From Carallia brachiata (lineage: Eukaryota; Streptophyta; Magnoliopsida; Malpighiales; Rhizophoraceae), in the NCBI GenBank assembly GCA_021464245.1, contig JADCRB010000001.1, forward strand, positions 8,179,084 through 8,243,083: a stretch of 64,000 bases of DNA. The letters run 5' to 3'. How positions within the stretch are numbered: position 1 is the first letter of the stretch; the number at the start of each line of letters is the position of its first letter. The notes under the pieces were generated by a model. The model was not told where the DNA came from. It did not search any database and saw nothing but the letters and a program-made list of their open reading frames with translations. The position numbers and the translations under genes are program-made. Shown in pieces: positions 11,927 through 22,805 of the stretch.

Positions 11927-12698
11927 TAACTTAAGACTCTTACTGTTATTATTATTATTATTTTTTTTTTGGCAAATTAGTAATTTTGAAGATTGGTATA
12001 ATTTCGCCCATGCATGCCTGAAGTTTACCACCACTTTGTTTTTGATTTAATATGTATGTGACTTTGGACAAACTGAAAGTTGGAGGTTATGCCTGGTAAG
12101 TTTGTGGTTATAAATTAGCACCAACTAAATTTAATAACAAATATAAGATAATATTTAAATAAAAAATCTCTATGCTCAACATAAGATAAATAATAAATTT
12201 TAAAAAATATAAAATACATTCAGATATTTTCGATCCCAACAATTTTCGTCTCTATAACTTTTTTTACCCAACATTATATGCTATAATTATTTGCAACTAA
12301 GCTTTGGGAAGATATCACGAATGAACCATTCTGCCTTGTATTTGTATGTGTGTCCTCTCATGTGTGCTCCGTCCCAGCTTATATACTCATTAGGATGGGC
12401 ACAAAGAGTGTATCCCTCTTTTCCACACGTCAAATTCCGATTGCAATTGTGTTCACCTCCTCCACTTTTGCAACAAGCTTTAAATAATTCACGGAATCTT
12501 GGTCACATCAAGAAAGCGAAAAATGAAATTGAATAAAAAAAAAGTCATTGGGAGGGGACTAATTAACATGTAACAAAGTTCTATAGAATCTTAATTAAAT
12601 TTAGAGTTTCTAAATAGTTAACAAATAATATAGAGACGCATTGTACATATCGCCATATGCCATACGAACGGTGGGATACTTCTTCGCCAATTCTATAA

Positions 12699-13655
12699 GG
12701 GTGTATTTGTTTCACGATATATGATATAATAAGATAGATTAATAGTCAATTATCTCACATCAACTCATATTTAGTTGGTTAATAAAATAAATATAAAATA
12801 AATTAGTGTGACGTTACTATCTTATGAATATGAGATAGTACCATCCATTTAATTTTTATGGGTTAATCTATCATACATCATGAACTAGTGTCAATAAATT
12901 ATATATTTATTAAAATATCCTCTTAATTAAAATAAATTTTAAATATTTTTTAAAAAATTAACTTAAAATTTAAATTCATTTCTCTCTCATCTTCTCTCTC
13001 TTCCTTCTCTCTCTCCTCTTCTCTCTCTTTCCTTTCTCTCTCCTCCCTTTTTGCTGTCTCTCTCCTCCCTCCTCTCTCTCACTCCTCGTCTCTCTCTCTC
13101 TCTTCCCTTTCTCCCTCCTCCTTCTCTCCTTGTTCCTCCCTTCCTTTCTCTCTCCTCACTCTCTCTCTCTCTAGTGCTTGTTCTTTTATTTTTTTCATAT
13201 AAATTTGAAATTTTATCTCTTAAAATTTATTTAAATTTTTTTATAAAAATTAAAAAAATTATTAATCTCTTTTTTTGATACTTCAAAATTTATTTGTATA
13301 AATAAAATTAATGCTTAATTTTAAAAAATAATTTTTATATAAAATTAAAAAATTAAAAAATACTATATAATAACATATAAAATAAATATTAATTTCATTA
13401 CTTAATTTTAATTATTTTTAATAAAAATATTAAAATTAATAGTAAATATAAATCAATTATTTTTAAGAATAAAAAAGTAATTTTAATATACTATATTATT
13501 CTATCATATATCATCCAAATATTAAATAGGATAACTATTATATAGTATTTGATGACGTGCAAATAAAATATAGGCTAGTAATTTAATATATTCTATAATA
13601 TGTTAATTTATATTATTTTATATCACACTATCCAATCTGTATACCAAACGCACCA
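12699..13655. mobile_element. PIF/Harbinger-like non-autonomous element with TAA target duplication
   Basis: The element starts GGGTGTATTTGTTT and ends with the inverse of TGGTGCGTTTGGTA. It is flanked by TAA on both sides, as expected for PIF/Harbinger. Comparison with unit A shows the uninterrupted exon 4 sequence at exactly this point. The interior is AT-rich with a CT-rich tract at 12980-13175 and encodes no transposase. Confidence 0.75.
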
Positions 13656-13689
13656 TAAATTCCTTATGCAGTTCTTTATCATGAATCTA

Positions 13690-14300
13690 TAGGTGTCAAA
13701 ATGGGTCGTCGGATCGAATTTAGGTTGGGTTGTTTCGGGTTTGGGTCGTTTCGGGTCGGGTTACTTATAAGTCAAGTTATCTTCGGGTCATTTTGGGTTG
13801 GGTCACTTCGGGTTCGGGTCAACTCACGGGTTGACAACGTCATAAAAAATGATAACATAATATTTTTTATTAAAAATTTTAAAAATTTCAAAAATTTTGT
13901 TTAAAATTCTAAAAAATCAAAAAAAATTATATTATCAAAAAATAATTGAAGAATTTCTTTTAAAACATTCTAAAAAATTAAAATAAAATTTAAAACTGTA
14001 TAAAAAATCTCAAAATATTCTAAAAAAATTTATAATTAAGATTTATATTGAAAATAATAGAATCTATATTTTTTATAATATAAAATATGCTAAATTTTTT
14101 ATTTTATTTTTTTATTCTCTTAAGAAAAAAAAGTTCAGGTCAGACGGATCGAGTTAAGGTTGGGTTCGGGTTTGATCCAAGATTTTCGGGTCATTTCAGG
14201 TTCGGGTTATTTCAGGTTAGATCATTTTTCGGATCGAGTTCAAGTCGTATTTTTTCGTGCGAGTTCAGGTCAACCCATAAAGTCGGGTCATTATTTATGA
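13690..14300. mobile_element. hAT-like MITE rich in CGGGTC motifs (copy 2)
   Basis: It starts TAGGTGTCAAA and carries many GGGTCG/TTCGGGT motifs at both ends around an AT-rich core, like the copies at 5460-6027 and 55540-56074. The right terminus is not recognisable and the adjoining GDSL exon 4 part is missing, so a deletion probably removed both. It lies in the GDSL pseudogene. Confidence 0.55.
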
Positions 14301-14854
14301 TATGATGTGAAGTCATGGCAATGTAACGAAGTTTGAGAATAATTTCTTTGAACTTAATTTAGCAGCATCAATGATGACATTTATGACGTTGGGGAGAAGG
14401 TCTTTCATTGCTTTAGTAATATCTTTAAGCTTTGGAAGTTCTTTGGTGTAGTCATTAAGTCCAATCGACCCAAGCATCAAGAGAATTGATTTTAATTTTT
14501 GTTTTTGATCGCAGTTACCTAACAAACAAAAGAAAATATATAAAGCGTTGCATAAGGGCTTGCATGTATGAGGAGTAATGAAATTAAGTTATAACAATAG
14601 CCCAACTATTTTGTGATTAAGTACAATTGTTGCTAAAAAAAAATGTATGTAATATATGTGATAAAAAGCGCGCGTCTAGAAACTCCCACAATAAAGTTTA
14701 GGAAATAGTTGGATGTGTTTGCTTATGTAGTAATTATTTACCTTTGTCTTTGCCACATGAGAAATTTAGAAATGTGTCAAACCATTAAGAGAACTGTTAG
14801 AGTTAGGTGTGATGCCCAATTTTGCCAAGAATGTAGTACGTCTCAAGTTTCTTG

Positions 14855-15360
14855 TGTCTATTGTTTCTCTTATTCTTTTGAAGTTCTTGAACAAAGTATG
14901 GTGGGCTGCAATTCGCATTTAGTCCATGATGAGAAAACAAGGAATACAAGGCCCTTCATACAGATTCCTGTGTGGAAATATCAAAGCACATCTCCAATAT
15001 GCAGAAGGCAACAACGGGCAATCCCGTGGACTTTTCACATCAAATGCTTCCTAGAATTTTCCACATATTTATTCATGGAGAAAGCTTTATGGTGTTGATA
15101 TTCTTTTAGTTTGAATAATAATAGTCTTTACTCTTGAGCACCACTTTTGAATCTAATTCTTTGTACACATATTCATTGTTATATGGTGTAGGCATGAATT
15201 TCCTTTATTGGTATGGTACCCAATCACAATTGGTGATCACAGAACCTGAAATGGCCAAAGAAATACCAAACAACAAAGAAGAAACATATTGCAAAATGAC
15301 AACGCAGGAACACGCTAAAAAATTACCAGGGGATGGATGGGAAGTAAAAATAATGGTTTG
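14855..15360 (+). pseudogene. Cytochrome P450 (CYP749A-like) N-terminal fragment
   Basis: Pieced frames give a membrane anchor (FLVSIVSLILLKFLNKVWW), then MRKQGIQGPSYRF, ISNMQKATTGNPVDFSHQML, HIYSW, and after an intron-like gap MNFLYWYG.QSQLVITEPEM followed by KEIPNNKE and a KKLPGDG block. This order matches the N-terminal 150 or so residues of CYP72-clan P450s of the CYP749 type. A stop replaces the residue after WWAAIRI, and small shifts lie before HIYSW. The oxygen-binding helix, ExxR and heme-cysteine regions are absent. It starts exactly where unit B ends. Confidence 0.75.
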
Positions 15361-15506
15361 TAAACATATTTCATGAGGTGTTCTGTAGTCCCCACTGCAT
15401 ATTGCCAATTTAGATTTGCCTTTGCTTTCTGTGCTGCTTTTGGTTCGTTGGAAGTGAAAATAATGGTTTGCTACAGGTGTCCCTGTCTCTAAATGTATGC
15501 TTTCAG

Positions 15507-16085
15507 GTTGATGACCAATACAACCAATGCTTGGATGAGATACACACAGTTGTATCTGGATTCCATGCTGCACCAGAATTGGACCCTCAGATTCTGGCAA
15601 CAATTAAGCATTAGGAGATAAGCATTTGCTTGCAGTGAAGCACTGATTAACTAGAAGTCAGGTCCATAAATGTTACACAGTTGCTTTCGATGCTCAACGC
15701 TGGGAATCAATAAATTACATGCATGCAGTACCAACAACGCTGGACTAACCTTTTTATCCTAAGCATCCCTAGCTCATGTTTGACACATAATGATAATAAT
15801 TGGCTCGTCAGATTTCAATTATGCTGACAACCCAGCAAATAATAGTTTCACTAAGTCATGTTCTTTGCCATTATTTTGTCCTGTACACACATTCAGGTAT
15901 CCAATTGGTTTATAAATGCTCGCATTCGACTATGGAAATTAATGATAGAAAAAATGTAAGCTGAGATGAATCGACGAAAGGCTTGTCAAAATGAGGATGG
16001 TACCAACAGTGGTCTGAGAGCCATATTAGCATCAGCCAGCCAAGATTCATTGTGAATCAGACCCAGAGCAGTAGCTATTTTGGTA
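15507..16085 (+). pseudogene. BELL homeobox (ATH1-like) gene fragments
   Basis: Two exon remnants are seen. The first (about 15507-15603, preceded by an intact acceptor) reads VDDQYNQCLDEIHTVVSGFH and on to ELDPQ, the end of the POX/BELL domain. The second (about 15897-16085, also after an acceptor) reads VSNWFINARIRLWK, the third helix of a TALE homeodomain, then EKM, a stop, and AEMNRRKACQNE, which resembles the tail of ATH1 proteins. The exon part coding for the first two homeodomain helices is missing between them. It is on the same strand as the P450 fragment just upstream. It is a broken copy, not a working transcription factor. Confidence 0.75.
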
Positions 16086-16126
16086 TTGGAATGAAGCATT
16101 ACTTTACCTTTGTTTGAAAAAAACAA

Positions 16127-16146
16127 GGGGGGGGGGGGGGGGGGGG
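16127..16146. repeat. Poly-G tract of 20 bases
   Basis: An uninterrupted run of about 20 G on the + strand in an AT-rich neighbourhood. Its true length may be uncertain, because such tracts are hard to sequence. Confidence 0.8.
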
Positions 16147-16167
16147 AGGGAAAGGTAGAGATAGAAG

Positions 16168-16916
16168 CAGGGCGAATCTAGCTCAGGTTTGTTAGGCAAA
16201 CCGATATAAAGACTGGGGTGTAGCCCCTTGATTTCAAGCCTGGGGCTCGAGGCGTGCAGACAACTCTTTGGCTTGTTTTTCCCCAAAAAACCAGCTTCTT
16301 TTTTTTTTTTAAAAATTAATAATAAATTTCCTTCCCAGTCCAAATGCTTTTTTTTTAATTATTTCCTTCTTTCATTTTTTTTTCAAAAAATCAATTTCTT
16401 TTTTTAATTTCCTTGATAACCCTTTGTAGTACATTTAATAAAATTATTTTCATATATTTTTGAAGTTATTTTAATAAATTTTTCTAGTACTCCTATTAGC
16501 ATTCTTTTTTAGAAATATTTTATATTTTAATAAAACAAATTATTGGTAATTATTTTTATCACAAAGGAAAAAAAATATTTAAGAATATATTGCATATCTA
16601 AACATGTATTTATTTATAAATTAACTTCAATTTCACTAGTCATAATAAATATTTTTTCTTTTATCACAAACATCATAAAAAATCTATTACAAATCACTTA
16701 AGAAAAAAATGACTAAATAATTAAATAATTACTTATATAAAAATTTATTTTATTGTATAAAAACTTAAAACATTAGAAATCACTTGATATAATTATAATG
16801 TTTATTATTCAAAAAAATTAATATAATTTCTTATTTTCATTATATATTTAGTCTTTGTTATTTTATCTGTACATATAAAATTTACCATTACTGAAAATTT
16901 GTCTAGATCCGTCGCT
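16168..16916. mobile_element. hAT-like non-autonomous element
   Basis: The left end CAGGGCGAATCTAG and the inverse of the right end, TAGCGACGGATCTAG, resemble each other and the CAGNGGCGGATCTAG-type ends of plant hAT elements. The 8-base flanks GATAGAAG and GATTAAAG match at 6 positions, compatible with an aged 8-bp target duplication. The interior is AT-rich and non-coding. Confidence 0.5.
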
Positions 16917-18060
16917 AGATTAAAGTATAAACAAGCTGCACTGAGTCAAGCTTTAATGTCGTCATGTTAATTTGGTTCATTTAGCTAACAAATAGAGTCG
17001 AATTAAGTCTATTTTATATTGAGTCGAGTTTTGAACATTTCATGAACAAATCATTTAACTTTATTGTATTAATAAAATAATTGAAATTACAAAATTATTG
17101 TTATAAATAGGATCGAATTGATAAATTTGTTTATTGTAATAAAACCAACTAATTAAAATTAAATGAAAATTTAATGTATAATTATAAATATAAAAAGAAG
17201 TCAGAGTGCACTAAGTGTTTACATTTGTGAGATATGTGAAGTATCAAATGTGCATAATTTTAATTTTATTTTTCCAAAAAAGCTAATTTCATTGCTTGAA
17301 TAAATATATCAAGTATATTCTAATAACATATTAAATAAGTTTTTAATTACTATAAGACGAGCTTATGATGATTTTGAAACGAGCTTAAATGAGCCTTACT
17401 TCCCTCTTGCTTTCCTTATTAAACTTTGGTTCATTTATTGAAGGAATTTTGATATTGGATTTCCAATGAATTTTTATTGAGTGGAGTCATTGAGTTTTAA
17501 ATGGACGTATTGGTTCGTTTATACCTGAATAGAGAGAAAAATGAGATGAATGACAGCGAAATGAATGAATGATAGGAAAAAAAAAAATTTTCATCCTTTC
17601 TTGTACTTAGAAAAGTATAATAAAATGAAAGAAAGTTAAAAATATCTTTGTTTAAAATGAGTGAGAAGTAAGAAGAAATAAAATAATATGTATTAAATTA
17701 TTAATTTTATCCTTTATATCAAAAGAAAACAACTAATTTTTCATGGTTGGCATAATTGTAATTGTAATAAATTATAGAGACGAGTTAGTAATTACATAAA
17801 ATCATAGAAAAGAATAGTTACTTTCCCTTCAATGTTTGGGGAATTAGTTTTTGCGAGGCATGGTGGAAAACAAATTTTCTTTTCTTTTCACTATGGCTTC
17901 CCAAACACAAAAAAGAGACTTTTTTACTCACCTTTTCTTTTCATGTACACGTTTTTTCCTCCTTTCACACAAAGTATTAAAGTTTACCATAGGAAAAGAA
18001 AATAGACTCCACAAATGGATGCAACTGTAAATAATGCCCTCTCACGTTGCTGCTTATTCG
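16917..18060. other. AT-rich intergenic stretch
   Basis: No gene-like reading frame or recognisable repeat end was found; it is mostly poly-A/T and AT-rich sequence. Confidence 0.5.
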
Positions 18061-18064
18061 TGGT

Positions 18065-18700
18065 TCCATCAATGAATTAAGAATCGGATCGGACCGACTG
18101 GTTCAATCAAAAAAATTGAGAATCGGTCCTAGGTCCGGTCCGGTTCAAGCTTAAAAAAGGAATTTGGACCGAATCGGAGAAAAATCGGTCAAAAATCGAG
18201 AAAACTGGCAAAAAATGGAACCGGTTGAACCGGTTCAATTTAAACCAAAAAATTTTAAATTATAATTTGACCTAAAATTTATCTAAATTATAATTAAAAC
18301 TCTAATTTTAACTAAAAATTTTAATTTAGTCCTCAATTGATTAAAATTTTTAATTTAATCTTTAAAATTTAAAAATTAATATGTAATCACTATTTATAAA
18401 TATTATTTTTTCAATTAATTTTTATAAATTATATTTTGTTAAATATACTAATTGTAATATCTTTAATGTATGTAAATATTAATATAATTCTTAAAATACA
18501 CTTTATTTTAAATATTTATTATTATTCTTATATAATATAATATTTTATATAATTATATAAGTTATATAAAAATTTAATTTTATATATTTAATATTAAATA
18601 CCGGTTTAACCGCAGTTTTACCGGTCAAACCGGTTGAACCTTGAACTTCTCAACTTTTCGGTTTAATGATCAGTTTGATTCTAAAAACCTTGAGTTCCAT
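18065..18700. mobile_element. CCGGTT-rich inverted-end element
   Basis: The left part carries repeated GGACCG/CCGGTTCAA motifs, and the right part carries ACCGGTTTAACCG, CAAACCGGTTGAAC and ends near TTCTAAAAACCTTGAG. An AT-rich core lies between them. Elements with this design are common MITE-like repeats in plants. A second, partial copy lies at about 18955-19110. Exact ends and class are unknown. Confidence 0.45.
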
Positions 18701-18954
18701 TTTTCAAGTGATTGTTCTCAACTTTATGGAACATGCGTAATTACAAATGAAGCAAATGAGATTATTTAATATAACTATTCTCAATTTCACAAGTTTAAGT
18801 TTTAGTGTTATCAATCAAAGTTTAAACCTTATATAAGACAAATAGAAGAAAATTAGTATAGCGGTAAATTTGTTCTATTATAAATTTTAGACTACATGTT
18901 TGGGTATGCTGTTTTTTTTTTCAGCTACATTTATCCGTGGAAACTCAAGGTTAT

Positions 18955-19110
18955 CAAATCTGAATTAGATCAACCAATTTAACAGTTCGGATCAACAATC
19001 GAACTAAAGTCCGGTCCAATTTTGCCTTGGAAACCAAAAGAACAACCAGTCAGTTTAACCGTTGACTCGGTGAACTGGTTCGAGTTTGACCGAGTTTCTT
19101 GATTCAGTTT
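18955..19110. mobile_element. Partial copy of the CCGGTT-rich repeat
   Basis: It contains AAGGTTATCAAATCTGAAT, AGTCCGGTCCAATTTT, a GTTTAACCGTTGACTCGGTG block and GTTCGAGTTTGACCGAG, similar in style to the element at 18065-18700. The boundaries are not defined. Confidence 0.35.
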
Positions 19111-19223
19111 AAAGGAAAAATTTGCTTCCTCGGTTTGGTTCATCCCTTCATCTCCTCGACGCCGACGCCCTTTCCGCTTCAATCACCGCTGCCTACGCCC
19201 ATCTTCTTTAATCTTTCGAGTGC

Positions 19224-19391
19224 GTAGTTACCAGTGAAATTGTGGAGCTTGATATTGGCCTAGCCGCGGTCGGCGAAGAGCTCTGCATTGTTAGGGTTTA
19301 GGCCGATGGCCTGCGTTTAGAGATCGACGGCGAGCTCGAAGTGGTCGTCGATGAAAGCCTCTTTGGCCTTTTGCTCGAGATCGGAAGCCAT
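19224..19391 (-). pseudogene. SGT1 co-chaperone N-terminal fragment
   Basis: On the minus strand the first exon reads MASDLEQKAKEAFIDDHFEL, then AVDL, a stop in place of the expected Tyr, TQAIGLNPNNAELFADRG, another stop, and ANIKLHNFT followed by a donor-like GTAAC. This is the N-terminal TPR start of plant SGT1, a co-chaperone of HSP90 in immunity and SCF ligase function. The later TPR, CS and SGS domains are absent. The two in-frame stops make it a dead fragment. Confidence 0.75.
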
Positions 19392-19449
19392 TGGAGAGAC
19401 GGCGATAGAAGTCTCTAGAAAGCAAAATAGAATTTCGGTGGATAGAAAT

Positions 19450-20794
19450 TTTGGTCGACGATGAAAGTAAAGTAACGAGTTTTTAACTAATAAGCCTAAG
19501 GCCGAACGAGAATTCGATTTGGGTCCGAACTTATTAAATTTTTTAATATGATAATGGTTTATAAGTAATGTGTGCTAATTTGATTTTTTATATAATAATA
19601 AAAGTGTATTTCTTTAGAATTAACAATTTTGACAATTAATTTTGTATAAAATAATTTTTAAATACTAATTAATTTTTATTTTGGTGATTTTTCTAAATAT
19701 TTTTTTTTTAAAATATATTTTCTCTTTATATTTTATACTAAAAATTAATTTTTATATAATAATTCTTAATTGTTAAAAATATATAATAATTCTTAAATAC
19801 GGATTCAATTATTAATTAAATCGATTAAACAAATTTAATTTTGAACTATACTAAATTTTTAAGTTCAGTAACTAATGGTTTCTGAGAGCTCTGAGGGAAC
19901 TAAAGAAGTGTGAAGTGTTGCCAATTAGGCGGCATATCTGCATGGGTACTCTTCTTCAGTTGTGTAATTGGACCAAACCGCATAATTAAATCCTTTAGCT
20001 CTCTCTTCCAACGTGTTGTGCGTTTCTTCTTTTTTGTTTCATCAGAAATTTGTGGCTGTCATCATTTGTGTGCGGAGCTTAATAGTGCGTTTAGATTTAG
20101 GCGTTGGATGAAAAAAAATATAAAAAAATAAAAAAACTAATGAAAAAAAAATATTTTTCAAATACTAGTCCATTTATTTATTCTAATATAATTTATATTT
20201 ATAAAATATTTACAAAAAAAAATATTTGTAGTGAAAATAATAATTTTCTTTTATCACTTACTTATAATATAATTTATATTTTTTAAAAAAATAATTTTAA
20301 CTATATGAAAGGAGAAGTTATTTTACTTAAAAATTTAAAAATTTTCTCTAAATTTTACTTATATAAAATATTTTTTATAAAATAAATATTAAAAAATTTA
20401 TAAAATTTTTCTTTATAAAATATTTTATAAAAAATAAATTCACTCTCTAAGAGTCAACCACTTTATCTGTACTTTACCAGTGACCCTGACAATTCTAATT
20501 GAGGGCTTCAAAGATGTCTGGCAAAGCAATATTAGTAAGCATAGACTCTATCTCATTAAACATTTCAAAAAGGGGGAAAAAAAAACAAAAAGCATGGACC
20601 CCAACTTTTCTGTCAAATTGTATGACAGACCCACCGCAGCCTGCACACTTGTGCAGAGTGCACTGCTTTAATGAAGTGCTTTGCCAGCTTTCCTTTTTCT
20701 TTTTCGATTCTAAATTGGTGGGCAAAACTTGGTGTAATGATAACTTTATTTTAGGTACAAAATTTCAATTAATCCTCTTCAAAGTAAAGAAAAA
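19450..20794. other. AT-rich intergenic stretch without a recognisable gene
   Basis: Short frames occur but none resembles a known protein. The region at 20110-20450 is almost pure A/T. A 10-bp inverted match (TGGCAAAGCA) lies at about 20518 and 20680 but is too short to call a hairpin gene. Confidence 0.5.
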
Positions 20795-22145
20795 TTATAA
20801 AATTTCATCCCAAAGGTTTGCCTTTTTCTTTTTTTAAAGATTTGACCCTTCACAATTTTTTTTTCATGTCATTCAACATTTTCTGTCAGTTTAATATTAT
20901 TTTTACCATATAGTAGACAATTAGTCATTTTGTGAGTCGATTGTTGCCAGTTGGATGCCACATCATCAATATATGAAGACATGGCAATTTTTTTTCTTTC
21001 GTGGTAACTTTTTTTTCTGAAAATTTAATTGAAACCACAAATAACTTTTACAGTTCAAAAAGAAATCAGCTTTTAAAGCTTATCCCTCTGCAAAAGTTTA
21101 AAAAAAATATATTTTCTAATTTTATTATATACAGCGAAAGGAAAACCAGAATAGAAATATAGACTAAAATTCCTGCTGAAACATCCTTCAAAACCTAAAA
21201 AGATGCAGAAACCTTATACTCACGGATCAAACTTAAACGCTGATCAATGCTCAAGTACACAAGTAAAATAACCTTACCAATAGCTTCAAAATGAGTAAGG
21301 GAAAGACTATTTGAATAAACATTAAGGAATTACAGGGAGTTACAAACATGAAATAATGAAATAACCAATCAAAATTTTTCTCCTTATTTGCTTTTGTATA
21401 ACCAATCAAAAATTATCGAAAAAGTCTTTGTTGATGTTATGAATTTATAACTTAAAACGTGAATACATAAGATATAAAATTTAAATTTTTAACTTTTTTA
21501 ACTGTTTTCACTCGTGTCTCTCTACGTGTACTTAGTAGTACTCAATGAATAAATGAAAAGAAAAAAGGTCGAGAAAAACAAGCGAAGAAGATGAGATCTA
21601 CGGTGCCATCTTCCTTCTCATCATCACTTCTTCGTCGTCGTCATCTTCTTCGTCCTCCTTGTCATTAGCGTCTTCCTTCACGTACTCCACCACCACAGAC
21701 TCATCGTTGGTCGGCTAAAGGAATAAGTCAAAGAAGGACGTTGAATGAACTTTTATGCTTAAAAAAAAAAAAAAAAAGCTTAAGACTTTTGCTCGAATTC
21801 TTTGCCATGGCATTTGCTTGTCGTCGGTAGCGGCCGCCTCTGCCTCATAAGTCGGTTTCTTTTGTAAACACTAAAAGTAATTTGTAATTTAATTGAATTT
21901 TGTAAGAAATTACCTTGAAAAGTAATTAAAATCTATTTTCAGAATATTTCCAAAAAATTGCCACATCATTGCATATTGATGATGTGGCATTTGACCGAGC
22001 AACAATTGGCTTGCTCGGCGATTGATTTTCAGCCATGTGGCAAGAATAACGATGAATGAGGAAATAAGGTGAAAAATGGAGATGGAGGAAACATAAAGAG
22101 TTAAATCTTTAAATTAAATAAAAAAAAAGCCAGGTGAAAATCAAA
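20795..22145. mobile_element. Long-inverted-repeat element with possible captured exon pieces (Pack-MULE-like)
   Basis: The left arm (about 20808-21010) and right arm (about 21950-22140) are imperfect inverted repeats. Both carry a TTTAAAGATTT.AC block, GCCACATCATCAATAT and a following TGGCAATTTTTT stretch. Between them are GC-richer segments: on the minus strand 21770-21855 can read TYEAEAAATDDKQMPWQRIR and 21590-21720 can read an acidic stretch (ESVVVEYVKED, then Glu/Asp-rich). These look like pieces of one or two plant genes, but I do not recognise the source. Captured gene pieces inside long inverted arms are the hallmark of Pack-MULEs. No transposase was seen. Confidence 0.5.
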
Positions 22146-22805
22146 ACAATGCAAACATTGAACGTGAAATCTTTTTTTTTTCTTTAAATTATTTTGCCAA
22201 TGTTTGTTTTTTTTTTAAAAAAATAGGTCCTTACGTATTCTTCGTCAATAGTTTTAGACTTTTTTTCAACTTTTTTGTTTAAATTTTCAATTGTCTTGCA
22301 ATCAAAAAATGCTTACATGGTATTCGAGTCAGCGCTAAGGAGCTAACATTCAAAGAGTAAAAAACTTTTTCAAATTAAAAAAATCCTAAAAGTTTTTAAA
22401 AATTCAAAAATACAAATAAATCTATAAATTCAAAAACATTTGAAAATATTTTTAAAAATTGAAATACTTAATTAAATTGAAATTCAGAAAATTCCAAATT
22501 TTAAAAAAATATGAATTTTGTAAAAAAATAAAATAAAAATATGAAAAAAAAACTCTAAAAGGTTCCGACATTTGAAATTGGAACATTTTTAAAAATAAAT
22601 ATACATGAAAAACAAATTGAAATTTCTCTCTTTTCCACACCATATCTTTCCCTCTCTTTTTTTTTTAAACACGTTAGATTTTTTTATCAAAATATTTTCT
22701 TATATTTTTTAGTTCTTAAATTTTATTTTAAGTTTTAAATTATTGATATGAAATATGAGTCAGTACTAAGGAACTGACGTGACATGTGACGCGATGTATT
22801 TATGG

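Larger units (their letters stand above)
9508..14848. repeat. Tandem segmental duplication, unit B
   Basis: This is the second copy of the unit at 3917-7740, offset by about 5.6 kb at its left edge. It is longer because of at least four insertions (10760-11267, 11757-11926, 12699-13655 and about 13690-14300). The copy stops inside GDSL exon 2 at about 14848, where P450-like sequence begins, so the right boundary is a rearrangement breakpoint. Confidence 0.85.
12287..14848 (-). pseudogene. GDSL esterase/lipase pseudogene, unit B
   Basis: This paralogue of the gene at 6389-8514 keeps an open exon 5 (about 12287-12504, including KACCKSGGGEHN and SWDGAHM with the Asp and His), part of exon 4 split by the insertion at 12699-13655, exon 3 (about 14358-14519, GSIGLNDYTKEL) and a shortened exon 2 (about 14741-14848). 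The exon 3 donor has changed from GTAAGT to TTAAGT. The 5' part of exon 4, much of exon 2 and all of exon 1 with its signal peptide are gone. The gene cannot make a working enzyme. Confidence 0.85.

Noticed and set aside
13051..13278. Ser/Leu/Pro-rich frame
   Set aside because: It is the translation of a CT-rich tract inside the PIF/Harbinger-like element.
20517..20690. Inverted TGGCAAAGCA pair that might mark a microRNA hairpin
   Set aside because: Only about 10 bp pair, separated by 150 bp; the flanks do not extend the stem.
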